This document shows positions 46,288 through 56,056 of a stretch of 64,000 bases of DNA, one piece after another. Source of the stretch: Cupriavidus sp. 2SB (lineage in GTDB: Bacteria > Pseudomonadota > Gammaproteobacteria > Burkholderiales > Burkholderiaceae); the NCBI RefSeq assembly GCF_005503625.1, contig NZ_SCMX01000019.1, positions 33,502-97,501 on the forward strand, in the 5' to 3' direction. The position numbers were made by a program, and so were the translations under genes. Positions within the stretch are counted from its first letter, which is position 1, and each line of letters begins with the position of its first letter. The notes under the pieces are model-generated. The model was not told where the DNA came from. It saw nothing but the letters and a program-made list of their open reading frames with translations, and made no database searches.

Positions 46288-47352
46288 ATGCCACTCGTTT
46301 CCATGCGCCAGCTGCTGGACCATGCCGCCGAGAACAACTACGCCCTGCCGGCGTTCAACGTGAACAACCTCGAACAGGTCCAGGCCATCATGCAGGCCGC
46401 CGACGAGGTGAACGCTCCGGTGATCATGCAGGCTTCGGCCGGCGCCCGCAAATATGCCGGCGAGCACTTCCTGCGCCACCTGATCGAAGCCGCGGTGGAA
46501 GCCTACCCGCACATCCCCGTGGTGATGCACCAGGATCACGGCCAGTCGCCGGCGATCTGCCAGGGCGCCATCGACCTGGGCTTCTCGTCGGTGATGATGG
46601 ACGGCTCGCTGCGTGAAGACGGCAAGACCCCGGCCGAGTACGAGTACAACGTGGACGTGACGCGCAAGGTCGTGCAACTGGCCCACGCCGTGGGCGTGAC
46701 CGTGGAAGGCGAACTGGGCTGCCTGGGCTCGCTGGAAACCGGTGAAGCGGGCGAGGAAGACGGTATCGGCGCCGAAGGCGTGCTGGACCACTCGATGCTG
46801 CTGACCGATCCCGAGCAGGCTGCGGACTTCGTGAAGGCGACCCAGCTGGACGCCCTGGCCATCGCCATCGGCACCTCGCACGGCGCCTACAAGTTCACGC
46901 GCAAGCCCACGGGCGACATCCTGGCCATCAGCCGCATCAAGGAAATCCACGCGCGCATTCCGAACACCCACCTGGTGATGCACGGTTCGTCGTCGGTGCC
47001 GCAGGAACTGCTGGAAGAAATCCGCAAGTTCGGTGGCGACATGAAGGAAACGTATGGCGTGCCCGTGGAAGAAATCCAGGAAGCCATCAAGTACGGCGTG
47101 CGCAAGATCAACATCGACACCGACATCCGTCTGGCGATGACTGGCGCCATCCGCCGCTTCTTTGCCGAGAACCCGAGCAAGTTCGACCCGCGCGAATACC
47201 TGAAGCCGGCCCGCGAAGCAGCCAAGCAGGTGTGCAAGGCCCGCTACGTGGCATTTGGCTGCGAAGGTCAGGCCAGCAAGATCAAGGGCCTGTCGCTGGT
47301 GGATATCGCTGGCCAGTACAAGGCCGGCAAGCTCGCCCAGGTCGTGCAGTAA
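46288..47352 (+). CDS. fba: Class II fructose-1,6-bisphosphate aldolase
   Basis: Zinc-dependent aldolase of 354 residues starting [20 protein letters not shown] behind CAGGAG. Zinc ligands lie in [11 protein letters not shown] and the later histidines ([23 protein letters not shown]). [21 protein letters not shown] marks the CbbA-like subgroup common in Cupriavidus. The Calvin-cycle paralogue is usually elsewhere, so this is likely the chromosomal glycolytic/gluconeogenic copy. A terminator follows. Confidence 0.96.
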   Translation: MPLVSMRQLLDHAAENNYALPAFNVNNLEQVQAIMQAADEVNAPVIMQASAGARKYAGEHFLRHLIEAAVEAYPHIPVVMHQDHGQSPAICQGAIDLGFSSVMMDGSLREDGKTPAEYEYNVDVTRKVVQLAHAVGVTVEGELGCLGSLETGEAGEEDGIGAEGVLDHSMLLTDPEQAADFVKATQLDALAIAIGTSHGAYKFTRKPTGDILAISRIKEIHARIPNTHLVMHGSSSVPQELLEEIRKFGGDMKETYGVPVEEIQEAIKYGVRKINIDTDIRLAMTGAIRRFFAENPSKFDPREYLKPAREAAKQVCKARYVAFGCEGQASKIKGLSLVDIAGQYKAGKLAQVVQ

Positions 47353-47364
47353 ATCGTGTTTCTC

Positions 47365-47406
47365 CGCCCCGTCTGCGCAAGGTTTGCGCGCGGGGCGTTC
47401 GTTCTT
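47365..47406 (+). terminator. Terminator after fba
   Basis: CGCCCCG and TGCGCAA pair with TTGCGCG and CGGGGCG in one long, slightly interrupted hairpin, followed by TTCGTTCTT. It separates the glycolytic genes from the purine genes. Confidence 0.75.
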
Positions 47407-47477
47407 CATGGGGCTTCGCGTAACGTGGCGTTATGCAGGAAGCCCCGCTTGTTTTCAGCCGCAGCCGCTTTCACATC

Positions 47478-48386
47478 ATGTCCGACGCCCTCTACGAATC
47501 CTCCATCCAGTCCCTGCCGCTGCTCGGCAAGGGTAAGGTCCGCGACAACTACGCCGTGGGCGACGACAAGCTGCTGATCGTGACCACCGACCGCCTGTCG
47601 GCGTTCGACGTGATCATGGGCGAGCCGATCCCGGCCAAGGGCCGCGTCCTGAACCAGATGGCGAACTTCTGGTTCCGCAAGCTCGCGCACATCGTTCCGA
47701 ATCACGAGACCGGCGTGACCGCAGAGAGCGTGGTGTCGCCCGATGAAGTCGCCCAGGTGAAGGGTCGCGCCGTGGTGGTCAAGCGCCTGAAGCCGATCCT
47801 GGTGGAAGCGGTGGTGCGCGGCTATCTGGCCGGTAGCGGCTGGAAGGACTACCAGGCCACGGGCAAGGTGTGCGGCATCGCGCTGCCGGCCGGTCTGCAG
47901 AACTCGCAGAAGCTGCCCGAGCCGATTTTCACGCCAGCGGCCAAGGCGGATCTGGGCGAGCACGACGAGAACATCTCGTTCGAGGAAACCGAGCAGCGCA
48001 TTGGCAAGGAGCTGGCCGCACAGATGCGCGACATCTCGATCCGCCTGTACAAGGAAGCAGCCGAGTACGCCGCCACCCGCGGCATCATCATTGCCGATAC
48101 CAAGTTCGAGTTCGGCCTGGATGAGGACGGCACGCTGACACTGATGGACGAAGTGCTGACCGCCGATTCGTCGCGCTTCTGGCCGGCGGATTCGTATCAG
48201 GTGGGCACCAACCCGCCGTCCTTCGACAAGCAGTTCGTGCGTGACTGGCTGGAAGCCGTGCGCATCGACGGCAAGCCGTGGCCGAAGACCGCGCCGGCGC
48301 CGCAACTGCCGGACGATGTGGTGCAGAAGACCGCCGACAAGTACAAGGAAGCGCTGACCCGCCTGACCGGCGAGGAACTGCAGTAA
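47478..48386 (+). CDS. purC: Phosphoribosylaminoimidazole-succinocarboxamide synthase
   Basis: SAICAR synthetase, purine biosynthesis, 302 residues, starting [19 protein letters not shown]; 15 upstream codons were rejected. Diagnostic segments are [38 protein letters not shown] and [32 protein letters not shown] (read in parts). Length fits the longer, fungal-like/proteobacterial PurC. It is followed 26 bases later by purE. Confidence 0.97.
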   Translation: MSDALYESSIQSLPLLGKGKVRDNYAVGDDKLLIVTTDRLSAFDVIMGEPIPAKGRVLNQMANFWFRKLAHIVPNHETGVTAESVVSPDEVAQVKGRAVVVKRLKPILVEAVVRGYLAGSGWKDYQATGKVCGIALPAGLQNSQKLPEPIFTPAAKADLGEHDENISFEETEQRIGKELAAQMRDISIRLYKEAAEYAATRGIIIADTKFEFGLDEDGTLTLMDEVLTADSSRFWPADSYQVGTNPPSFDKQFVRDWLEAVRIDGKPWPKTAPAPQLPDDVVQKTADKYKEALTRLTGEELQ

Positions 48387-48412
48387 GACAAAGACAGTAC
48401 GGAATACGACAG

Positions 48413-48910
48413 ATGACTGAAGCAGCAAAGCCCGTGGTGGGCGTGGTGATGGGCAGCAGTTCCGATTGGGACGTGATGCAGCACGCCGTGGCCATGCTCA
48501 AGGATTTCAACGTGGCATTCGAAGCCCAGGTGGTGTCCGCGCACCGCATGGCCGACGACATGTTCGCGTACGCCGAGTCGGCGCGCAGCCGTGGCATCCG
48601 CGCGATCATCGCCGGTGCCGGCGGTGCCGCGCACCTGCCCGGCATGATCGCCGCCAAGACGATCGTGCCGGTGTTCGGCGTGCCCGTGCCGTCGAAGTAC
48701 CTGCGTGGCGAGGATTCGTTGCTGTCGATCGTGCAGATGCCCAAGGGCGTGCCGGTTGCCACGTTCGCGATTGGCGAGGCGGGCGCTGCCAATGCCGCGC
48801 TGCACGCGATTGCCACGCTGGCCACCACCGACGATGCGCTGGCCAGCGCGCTGGAAGCTTTCCGCGCCAAGCAGACCGAAGCCGCGCGGGCGATGAAGCT
48901 GCCTGTTTGA
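48413..48910 (+). CDS. purE: N5-carboxyaminoimidazole ribonucleotide mutase
   Basis: Class I PurE, 165 residues, starting [22 protein letters not shown]. The phosphate-binding GSSSDWDVM, the [12 protein letters not shown] segment and [16 protein letters not shown] are diagnostic. It works with PurK to carboxylate AIR. A GGACGGCCG/CGGCCGTCC hairpin (48917-48939) without T-tract lies in the 61-base gap before purK. Confidence 0.98.
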   Translation: MTEAAKPVVGVVMGSSSDWDVMQHAVAMLKDFNVAFEAQVVSAHRMADDMFAYAESARSRGIRAIIAGAGGAAHLPGMIAAKTIVPVFGVPVPSKYLRGEDSLLSIVQMPKGVPVATFAIGEAGAANAALHAIATLATTDDALASALEAFRAKQTEAARAMKLPV

Positions 48911-48971
48911 ACCCCGGGACGGCCGACTGCCGGCCGTCCGCGATACCTCCGTAGTCAGAGAAGCCTGAGCC

Positions 48972-50216
48972 ATGCCGACCGATATCCATCCCTACCTGTC
49001 CGAAGCGCACACCGAGGAATCGCGCGCCGAGTTCGGCGTCGATACCCCGAACTCGCCGATCCTGCCTGGCGCCTGGCTCGGCATGCTCGGCGGCGGCCAG
49101 CTCGGTCGCATGTTCACGCATGCGGCGCAGTCGATGGGCTATCGCGTCTGCGTGCTCGATCCCGATCAGGACAGCCCGGCCGGCAACGTGGCGGATCGCC
49201 ATATCTGCGCGACCTATACCGATGAGGCCGCGCTGGCCGAGATGGCGAAGCTGTGTGCGGCGGTGAGTACCGAGTTCGAGAACGTGCCGTCGATCTCGCT
49301 GGACCGCCTGGAGCAGGCCGGTGTGTTCGTGGCGCCGCGTGGCTACTGCGTGTCGATCGCGCAGAACCGCATCGGCGAGAAGAAGTTCTTTGCCTCATGC
49401 GCCGAGCGCACTGGCGTGCCGGCGGCGCCGCACTGGGTGATCCAGCACGATGCCGACGTGGATAACGTACCCGACATCGTGCTGCCCGGCATCCTCAAGA
49501 CCGCGCGCATGGGTTACGACGGCAAGGGCCAGGCTCGCGTGAAGACGCGCGAGGATGTGCGCGCCGCATGGAAGGCCATGCAGCACGTGCCGTGCGTGCT
49601 GGAGCAGATGCTGCCGCTGGCCTATGAAGTTTCCGTATTGGCGGCGCGCGCCGCCGATGGCACCACGGCCACGTGGCCGCTGGCCGAGAACGTGCATCGC
49701 GATGGCATCCTGTTTTCCACGACGATGCCGTCGAGCAGCGTGTCCGATGACATCGCCACGCGCGCCCGCGCGGCGGCGGCGACGATCACGTCGGAGATGG
49801 GCTACGTCGGTGTGCTTTGCATCGAGTTCTTTGTGCTGACCGATGGCACGCTCGTGGCCAACGAGATGGCGCCGCGTCCGCACAACTCCGGTCACATCAC
49901 GATGGATGCGTGCGAGACGAGCCAGTTCGAGCAGCAGGTGCGTGCCATGGCCCGCCTGCCGCTGGGCAGCACGCGCCAGCACTCGGCGGGCAAGATGCTT
50001 AACCTGCTGGGCGATTGCTGGTTCGAGTTCGGCCTGGAGCGTACGCCGGCCTGGGACGAGGTGATGGGCACGCCTGGCGCCAAGCTGCACTTGTACGGCA
50101 AGAACGATGCGCGGCCATCGCGCAAGATGGGCCACGTGAACTGCGTGGGCGAGCACGCCGACGAAGCCGCCGAGGCATTCGACACGGCCGCCAAGGCGCT
50201 GCATATCCCGCTGTAA
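48972..50216 (+). CDS. purK: N5-carboxyaminoimidazole ribonucleotide synthase
   Basis: ATP-grasp enzyme that makes N5-CAIR from AIR, bicarbonate and ATP. The 414-residue protein starts [16 protein letters not shown], so an extension of about 35 residues precedes the usual N-terminus [17 protein letters not shown]-grasp motifs include [31 protein letters not shown] and [17 protein letters not shown]. It completes the purC-purE-purK run. A TsaC/Sua5 gene starts ten bases later. Confidence 0.97.
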   Translation: MPTDIHPYLSEAHTEESRAEFGVDTPNSPILPGAWLGMLGGGQLGRMFTHAAQSMGYRVCVLDPDQDSPAGNVADRHICATYTDEAALAEMAKLCAAVSTEFENVPSISLDRLEQAGVFVAPRGYCVSIAQNRIGEKKFFASCAERTGVPAAPHWVIQHDADVDNVPDIVLPGILKTARMGYDGKGQARVKTREDVRAAWKAMQHVPCVLEQMLPLAYEVSVLAARAADGTTATWPLAENVHRDGILFSTTMPSSSVSDDIATRARAAAATITSEMGYVGVLCIEFFVLTDGTLVANEMAPRPHNSGHITMDACETSQFEQQVRAMARLPLGSTRQHSAGKMLNLLGDCWFEFGLERTPAWDEVMGTPGAKLHLYGKNDARPSRKMGHVNCVGEHADEAAEAFDTAAKALHIPL

Positions 50217-50226
50217 GGTTTTTCTG

Positions 50227-51219
50227 ATGTCTTCACGCATGCCCACCGCCGCCGAGCTTGAAGAAGCTGTTCGCTTGCTCGAAGATGGCCAACTCGTGGC
50301 GTTCCCGACCGAGACCGTCTACGGGCTCGGTGCCGACGCCGAGAGTCCCGAGGCCGTGGCGCGCATCTTCGCCGCCAAGGGCCGGCCATCGAACCATCCT
50401 GTGATCGTGCATGTGGTGGATGGCGCGGACATCGGCTATTGGACTGACGACGTCCCCGACGCCGCCCGCGCACTGATCGACGCCTTCTGGCCCGGCCCGC
50501 TGACGATCATCCTCAAGCGGGCCGCGCATATTCCCGCTGCCGTGGCTGGGGGGCAGGACAGCATCGGATTGCGTTGCCCGTCGCATCCCGTCGCGCAGGC
50601 GCTGCTGGGGCGCTTCAAGCGCGGCCGTGGCGGTATCGCTGCGCCCTCGGCCAACAAGTTCGGCCAGGTCAGCCCGACCACGGCCGAGCATGTGCGCGAT
50701 GAGTTTGGTGGTGCGGTGTATGTGCTGGAAGGCGACAACGTGGACATCGGCATCGAATCGTCGATCGTCGATCTGTCGCGACTCGATACGATGGGTCCGG
50801 TGCTGTTGCGACCGGGTGCGATCACGGCACAGATGATGGCGGACGTGCTCGGCACACCGCCGCTGGCTCCCGATGCTGCGGCTCCGCGCGCTTCGGGCAC
50901 GCTGAAGGCGCACTACGCGCCGCGCACCACGCTGACGCTGGCGACGGCCGAGGCATTGCCGCCGTACCTCGATGCATTGTCTGCCGACGGTCGCCTGGCG
51001 TTCGTCGCCCGCTCACCGGCGAGCCTCGATACGCGCTGCGTATTCGTGCAGGCACCGACGACGCCGGACGCGTATGCGCAGGCGCTCTATGGCCTGCTGC
51101 GTCGCCTGGACAAGGAAGGTTTTCAACGGCTGGTGTTCGAGCCGGTGCCGGGGTCCCATGAGTGGGATGGCGTGCGCGACCGGTTGGGCCGGGCGGCGGC
51201 AGCGTTTGAGAGCAACTGA
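50227..51219 (+). CDS. tsaC: L-threonylcarbamoyladenylate synthase, Sua5 type
   Basis: Enzyme making threonylcarbamoyl-AMP for t6A37 of ANN-decoding tRNAs, 330 residues, starting MSSRMPTAAELEEAVRLL. The YrdC domain (about 10-200) shows FPTETVYGLGADA, GRPSNHPVIVHV and APSANKFGQVSPTTAEHV. A C-terminal Sua5 domain follows, with SGTLKAHYAPRTTL at its junction, so this is the two-domain form rather than short TsaC. It is probably co-transcribed with purK. The palindromic repeat lies just beyond its stop. Confidence 0.94.
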   Translation: MSSRMPTAAELEEAVRLLEDGQLVAFPTETVYGLGADAESPEAVARIFAAKGRPSNHPVIVHVVDGADIGYWTDDVPDAARALIDAFWPGPLTIILKRAAHIPAAVAGGQDSIGLRCPSHPVAQALLGRFKRGRGGIAAPSANKFGQVSPTTAEHVRDEFGGAVYVLEGDNVDIGIESSIVDLSRLDTMGPVLLRPGAITAQMMADVLGTPPLAPDAAAPRASGTLKAHYAPRTTLTLATAEALPPYLDALSADGRLAFVARSPASLDTRCVFVQAPTTPDAYAQALYGLLRRLDKEGFQRLVFEPVPGSHEWDGVRDRLGRAAAAFESN

Positions 51220-51234
51220 TTGACTGTGTAGGTT

Positions 51235-51362
51235 TTCCCCCTCTCCCGCATGCGGGAGAGGGGCAGGGGAGAGGGCCAGCGGTGCAAATCGCGACGTGCT
51301 CGGCAAGCAGACCCTCCGGCCCTCTCCCCCAGCCCCTCGCCCACTGCGCGGGAGAGGGGAGC
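51235..51362. repeat. Dispersed palindromic repeat, copy 2
   Basis: About 128 bases closely matching 28631-28749 in the same orientation: the same CTCTCCC/GGGAGAG end hairpins and the central GGTGCAAAT ... CGGCAAGCAGA. It fills the space between the convergent genes for the Sua5-type enzyme and dacB, and its hairpins could end both transcripts. Confidence 0.88.
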
Positions 51363-51380
51363 ATCGAGACCTTCAGCCGA

Positions 51381-53009
51381 TCAAGGCGCTCCCTTGTACA
51401 CCCACTGCATCAGCGCATCGTGTGCTTCCTGCGCGGCCGATGCGTTCGCGTGGTTGATATACGCCACCACCACAAAGCGCTCGCCGTTGAGCGCATCCAC
51501 ATACCCAGCCAGCGCACGGACATCGGCCAGCGTCCCCGTCTTCAGATACGCATTGCCAGCCGCATTCGCGCGCGTCAGGCGATTGCGCAGCGTGCCGTCC
51601 ACGCCAAGGATCGGCAGCGAATCGAGCAGGGCAGGCCCGACATTGCTGGCCACCGCCTGTTGCAGCAGGCGCGCCATGTCATACGCACTGATGCGTTCCT
51701 CGCGCGACAATCCCGAGCCGTTTTCCAGCACCAGTCCTGGCATGTCGAGTCCCTGGCGTGTCAGCCAGCGCTTGATCACGCGTGCCGACTTGTCGGTGCT
51801 GGCCGGGCCGTTGCGATCGATCTCGGCGCCGACGGTCAGGAACAGTTGGCGCGCCATCACGTTGTTCGAGAACTTGTTGATATCGCGCACGATGTCGGAC
51901 AGCGGCTGTCCATAGTGTCGCGCCAGCAGGAACGCGCCGCGCGGCACCGCGCCGCTGCGCAGGCCAGGCGGACGCTGGAATCTGCCGCCTGCAGCCTGCC
52001 ATTCGGCCACGAAGCCGCCCCAGATGAAATCGCTGTGACTCAGCGTAGCCAGGTTGACGATGTGCTCGCCGCAATCGGCCGAGTAGGTGCCATCGAACGA
52101 CGCGACGATGGTGCCATCGGGCTGCGGCATGATGCTCGGCGTGGCGCGTGACTTCCAGTCGCCGCAGCGGCCGTTGGCCAGCGTCAGGCGGTTATCCACG
52201 CGCAACTGCGCTAGGGCGGGCGTGACGGCCACGCCGACACTGCGATTGGCTGCGTCGGGCGTGATCGTGAACGAGAGCGTCTTGAACGCGTAGAGCAGTG
52301 CGTCCGGGTTCACGTTGTAGGCACGCTGCGTCTCGCCGTCAATCGAGTAGTCGCCGCCGTTCAGGCCATCGGCAAAGTAGCTGCGGTCCAGCACGATGTC
52401 GCCATTGATAGCCGTGGCGCCCGTGGAGCGCGCCTTGGCCACGAGCTTGGCCATCTCTTCGGGCACGAGCTTGGGATCGCCGCTGCCGCGCAGGTACACG
52501 TTGCCGTTGACCGTGCCATCGGGGCCGGGCTGGCCGTCCGCGTAGAGCGAGGTCTGCCAGCGGTAGTCGGGGCCCAGCAGTTGCAGGCCCGCGAACGTGG
52601 TGACCACCTTCATCGTCGAGGCCGGGTTCATCGGCGTCTCGGCGTTCCAGCTCACGCGCGCCTGCGGTGCACCCAGCTTGACCACATAGAAACTGGTGGC
52701 CGATAGCGGCACGTGCGCGCGGCGCAGGGCCGTTGTCACGGTGGCGGGCAATCCGGTCCGGGAAGCGGCCGGATCATGGGCTTCGGCAGCGGCGCGCGTG
52801 GCAATGGCTGCAGCGCCGGTGGCGCCGGCCACCTTGGCGGCCTTCGACGCTTTCGCAGCCTTCGACGTCTTTGCAGGTTTGGCTTTGGCGGCAGGGGCAG
52901 CCTGGACGGCGGAGAAGCCGAAGACCGACAGCACGCCGACGACGATGACGGACGACAGGCGGCTGGAGAAAGATGGGGTAGGGGGGGAAGACTTGGGCAT
53001 GGCGAGCAT
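51381..53009 (-). CDS. dacB: D-alanyl-D-alanine carboxypeptidase/endopeptidase (PBP4)
   Basis: Periplasmic class C low-molecular-mass PBP (peptidase S13), 542 residues, starting MLAMPKSSPP; an ATG three codons later is equally possible. A signal peptide (SVIVVGVLSVFGFSAVQA) is followed by an Ala/Lys-rich stretch. Active-site motifs are PASTMK (SxxK), SNN in FSNNVMARQ (SxN) and LKTGT (KTG). It cleaves D-Ala-D-Ala ends and peptide cross-links during septation and recycling. Length exceeds E. coli PBP4 (477) mainly by the N-terminal stretch. It converges on the upstream Sua5-type gene across the palindromic repeat. Confidence 0.95.
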   Translation of the reverse strand: MLAMPKSSPPTPSFSSRLSSVIVVGVLSVFGFSAVQAAPAAKAKPAKTSKAAKASKAAKVAGATGAAAIATRAAAEAHDPAASRTGLPATVTTALRRAHVPLSATSFYVVKLGAPQARVSWNAETPMNPASTMKVVTTFAGLQLLGPDYRWQTSLYADGQPGPDGTVNGNVYLRGSGDPKLVPEEMAKLVAKARSTGATAINGDIVLDRSYFADGLNGGDYSIDGETQRAYNVNPDALLYAFKTLSFTITPDAANRSVGVAVTPALAQLRVDNRLTLANGRCGDWKSRATPSIMPQPDGTIVASFDGTYSADCGEHIVNLATLSHSDFIWGGFVAEWQAAGGRFQRPPGLRSGAVPRGAFLLARHYGQPLSDIVRDINKFSNNVMARQLFLTVGAEIDRNGPASTDKSARVIKRWLTRQGLDMPGLVLENGSGLSREERISAYDMARLLQQAVASNVGPALLDSLPILGVDGTLRNRLTRANAAGNAYLKTGTLADVRALAGYVDALNGERFVVVAYINHANASAAQEAHDALMQWVYKGAP

Positions 53010-53043
53010 GTTAACGCATGCCCCATGCCTCGCGGATGACGTG

Positions 53044-53067
53044 AAGCGGCCGTTTCGGGCCGCTTTT
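53044..53067. terminator. Hairpin between dacB and the PACE gene
   Basis: AAGCGGCC pairs with GGCCGCTT around a six-base loop, followed on the plus strand by TTTT. On the minus strand, where the PACE transcript runs, the T-tract is short, so termination may be partial. Confidence 0.55.
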
Positions 53068-53108
53068 CAGATGAGAGGTCGACCACGCGCCGCGTGGCCG
53101 GGTCGAAC

Positions 53109-53570
53109 TCAGTTGGCGGCCTGGCAATCCTGCGTGGCCGATGACTTGATCGGCGTGGCGTTCGGGATCGGGAAGACCGCGTCGTACGCCCAGTTGTAGA
53201 AGAACGCGTAGACCATGTAGTAACCGGCCACGGCGATGTCCATGATGAAGGCGTCCCACAGGCCGATACCGAGGTACCACGCCACCGACGGCAGGAACAC
53301 GATCAGCAGGCCACCCTCGAACAGGATGGCGTGCAATACGCGAATGGCCGCGCTTTTCTTGAGCTGGCCAGTGAACCGCAGCATCGCGCGGTCGAACATG
53401 ATGTTGTAGATGAAGTTCCAGGTGGCGGCGATCAACGCGGCCACCGCGCCGACGATGCCCATCTGGTGCAACTCGTAGCCGAAGACCAGGCTCGCCAGCG
53501 GGGCGAACGTGATCAAGCCAATCACCTCGAAACCGATCGTGTGACGGATACGGTCTGCTGTGGTGCGCAT
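53109..53570 (-). CDS. PACE-family efflux protein (AceI-like, paired bacterial transmembrane domains)
   Basis: Inner-membrane protein of 153 residues starting MRTTADRIRHTIGFEVIGL behind AGGAGG. Four transmembrane helices form two tandem BTP repeats, each starting with a conserved R/H-rich helix: RIRHTIGFEVIGLITFAPL and AIRVLHAILFEGGLLIVFL. WNFIYNIMFDRAMLRF, between helices 2 and 3, and the closing YYMVYAFFYNWAYDAVFP are typical PACE motifs. Relatives export chlorhexidine, other biocides and short-chain diamines. It is divergent from a LysR regulator, as AceI is from AceR, so that regulator probably controls it. Confidence 0.92.
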   Translation of the reverse strand: MRTTADRIRHTIGFEVIGLITFAPLASLVFGYELHQMGIVGAVAALIAATWNFIYNIMFDRAMLRFTGQLKKSAAIRVLHAILFEGGLLIVFLPSVAWYLGIGLWDAFIMDIAVAGYYMVYAFFYNWAYDAVFPIPNATPIKSSATQDCQAAN

Positions 53571-53709
53571 AAAACCTCCTGAATTGGGGCAAAGCTTTCC
53601 GCAAAATCGCGGCGATGGGTGGCATTCTATCGGCCACACCGGCAATCACAAGTTAGGTAGTATCTGAATTTCCGATGGATAGGCGGAATCGCCACATAGG
53701 ACGCACCCC

Positions 53710-54606
53710 ATGAGCCTCTCGATCGATCAACTCCAGGCATTCGCCGCCGCCGCCGAAACCGGCTCGTTTTCCGCCGCGGCGCGCCACATAGGCAAGGCCC
53801 AGTCGGTGGTCAGTGCCGCCGTGGCCAATCTCGAAATCGACCTCGATACCACGCTGTTCGACCGTACCGGCCGTTACCCGGTGCTGACACCCGCCGGTGA
53901 GCGGCTGCTTGTTGAGGCGCGCGTGATCTTGGAGCGCTGCGAACATTTCCGGGGCGTGGCCAAGAGCTTGGGCGAAGGTGTGGAGTCGCGCCTCACGCTT
54001 GCTGTGGACGAGTTGTATCCCGAGGAAACGCTGGGCGGAATGCTCGAGGAATTTTCTCGACGCTTTCCGTCCGTCGAACTGGAACTGCTGTTCCCGCTAA
54101 TGGAGGACGTGAGCCGCCTCGTGCTGAGTCAGTGCGCCGACATCGGCATCATGTGGCGCCAGGAAATCCTTCCCCCCGAACTTGGCTTCCATGCACTGGG
54201 ATGGGTGCCGCTCCCCATCGTCTGCGCGCCCGACCATCCTCTGGCCGGACAGGCGCGCGTCGATTTCGAAGACCTGAAACGCTATCGGCAACTGATGGTC
54301 GCCACCCGCAGCGACAGCGAAGAAAAGAAACGCCTGCGCGTGGCAGCCGAAGTCTGGTGGGTGGAAAGCCAATGGGTCATCGTCGAACTGGTCAAGCGCG
54401 GCCTGGGCTGGGCCTTCGTGCCATGGCACGTCGTGGCCAACTCGCCAGCCGCCGCCGGACTCGTCTCGCCGAAGCTGGCCTTCCAGGATCAGGACTGGCC
54501 CGTGCCGCTCGAACTGATCTGGCACAAGCAGCGCCCGTTGGGGAAGGCGGCGACCTGGCTCAAGGAACGGGTCAGCCAGCAGGCGTTGCCAGTGCCGGAG
54601 CGGTAG
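53710..54606 (+). CDS. LysR-family transcriptional regulator
   Basis: LysR regulator of 298 residues starting MSLSIDQLQAFAAAAETGS. The N-terminal winged helix-turn-helix reads GSFSAAARHIGKAQSVVSAAVANLE; the effector domain begins near residue 90. The divergent PACE gene, 139 bases away, is its likely target. In related species AceR activates such pumps with diamines or chlorhexidine as signal; that is inference here. Its last 35 bases overlap the 3' end of the convergent outer-membrane factor gene. Confidence 0.92.
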   Translation: MSLSIDQLQAFAAAAETGSFSAAARHIGKAQSVVSAAVANLEIDLDTTLFDRTGRYPVLTPAGERLLVEARVILERCEHFRGVAKSLGEGVESRLTLAVDELYPEETLGGMLEEFSRRFPSVELELLFPLMEDVSRLVLSQCADIGIMWRQEILPPELGFHALGWVPLPIVCAPDHPLAGQARVDFEDLKRYRQLMVATRSDSEEKKRLRVAAEVWWVESQWVIVELVKRGLGWAFVPWHVVANSPAAAGLVSPKLAFQDQDWPVPLELIWHKQRPLGKAATWLKERVSQQALPVPER

Positions 54607-56056
54607 TACGACCTTGCTCCCCCATATCCACCCCATGCCACCCACCCCCCAACGCCTTGATCAACGTCACCGCTGCCGTGTACTGGCGGCCGGTGATCGA
54701 TAGCGCCGTGCGCTCGGCCGTGTAGGCGGCGGTCTGTGCGGTCAGTACGTCGAGCAGTCCTGCCGTGCCCGCCTTGTAGCGGTTGTTGACGAGCGAGAGG
54801 GCTTCGCGCGCCGAGCGCAGTGCATCGTTCTGGACAGTGGCTTCCTCTTCGAGCAGGCGCGTGGCGGCGAGGTTGTCTTCAACTTCCTGGAAAGCGGTGA
54901 GTACGGTCTGGCGATAATTGGCGACGGTCTGATCGTATGCGGCCACGGCTTGCGCCTTGGCGGCACTGCGCAGGCCGCCGTCGAAGACGGTGCCGGCGAG
55001 TCCGGCGCCCACTGACCAGATGCGGTCCGGCAGAGAGAGCCAGCGCGCGAGCGTGCTGGCGGTGAGTCCGCCCGACGCGGACAGCGACAGCGTGGGGTAG
55101 TACGCGGCTTGCGCGACGCCGATATCGGCATTGGCCGATGCCATGCGGCGCTCTGCAGCGCCGATGTCGGGGCGACGTTCCAGCAGTGTGGAGGGCACGG
55201 CCACTGGCACGCGCGGCAGCGTGACGTCTGCTTCGGCGACGGCTATGCCCAGATCCGCTGGCGGCTTGCCGACGAGCACAGCCACCGCGTGTTCGTACTG
55301 CGCGCGCGTGATCTGGATATCGATCAGTTGTGCCTGTGCGGATTTCAGTTGCGTCTCGGATTGCAGCACATCGGAGCGTTGTGCAGTGCCCGCGTTGTAC
55401 TGGTTCTGCACCAGTTGCAGGGACTTCTGGTAGTCGGCCACCGTGCGCTGGAGCAACGCGCGCTGTGCATCGGCCACGCGGAGCAGGAAGTAGCTTTGCG
55501 CGAGCGTGGCCTGTGTCGATAGCAGCGTCGAGGCAAGGTCCGCTTCACTGGCTTGTGCGCCGGCTTCGGCGCTCTCCACCTGGCGACGGATGCGGCCCCA
55601 CACGTCGATTTCCCACGATGCGGAGAGCGTCGCGCTCTGGCCGTTGGTGATGCGGCCGCCAGAACTCGATGCACCGCGAGAGAGGCCAGCGCTGGCGCCC
55701 ACCGTCGGGAAGTATCCCGCGCGTGCTGCGGCCAGTGACGCCGTGGCCTGTCGATAGACCGCTTCGGCAGCCTTGATGTTCTGGTTGGAGACCTGCACTT
55801 GCGACATCAGCCCGTCGAGCACGGGATCGTCGAACGCGCGCCACCAGTCGGGGCGCGACATCATGTCCTGCGGCTCGGCAGTCTTCCAGTCGCCGGTCCA
55901 GACGGGCATGGCATCCGTGGCTTCCTTGAATGCCTTGGGGACGGGCGCATCGGGGCGGCGGTAGTCGGGCCCCACGGCGCAGCCGGCCAGCAGGGCGCAG
56001 GCCAGGGCGACAACTGAAATCGGAAAATGGCGGCGATACATGGCAAATGCCCTCAT
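54572..56056 (-). CDS. RND efflux outer-membrane factor lipoprotein (OprM/NodT family)
   Basis: TolC-like outer-membrane channel of 494 residues starting [16 protein letters not shown]; an ATG five codons in (56041) with GAGGG ahead is an alternative start. The lipobox LLAGC lipidates Cys at about residue 26, followed by AVGPDYRRPDAPVP. Two OEP repeats contain WEIDVWGRIRRQVESAEAGA and ERRPDIGAAERRMASANADIGVAQAAYYPTLSL (seen in parts). The start codon shares a base with the stop of the upstream RND gene (TGATG), so it is coupled to the pump. It completes a tripartite efflux system. Confidence 0.94.
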   Translation of the reverse strand: MRAFAMYRRHFPISVVALACALLAGCAVGPDYRRPDAPVPKAFKEATDAMPVWTGDWKTAEPQDMMSRPDWWRAFDDPVLDGLMSQVQVSNQNIKAAEAVYRQATASLAAARAGYFPTVGASAGLSRGASSSGGRITNGQSATLSASWEIDVWGRIRRQVESAEAGAQASEADLASTLLSTQATLAQSYFLLRVADAQRALLQRTVADYQKSLQLVQNQYNAGTAQRSDVLQSETQLKSAQAQLIDIQITRAQYEHAVAVLVGKPPADLGIAVAEADVTLPRVPVAVPSTLLERRPDIGAAERRMASANADIGVAQAAYYPTLSLSASGGLTASTLARWLSLPDRIWSVGAGLAGTVFDGGLRSAAKAQAVAAYDQTVANYRQTVLTAFQEVEDNLAATRLLEEEATVQNDALRSAREALSLVNNRYKAGTAGLLDVLTAQTAAYTAERTALSITGRQYTAAVTLIKALGGGWHGVDMGEQGRTTAPALATPAG

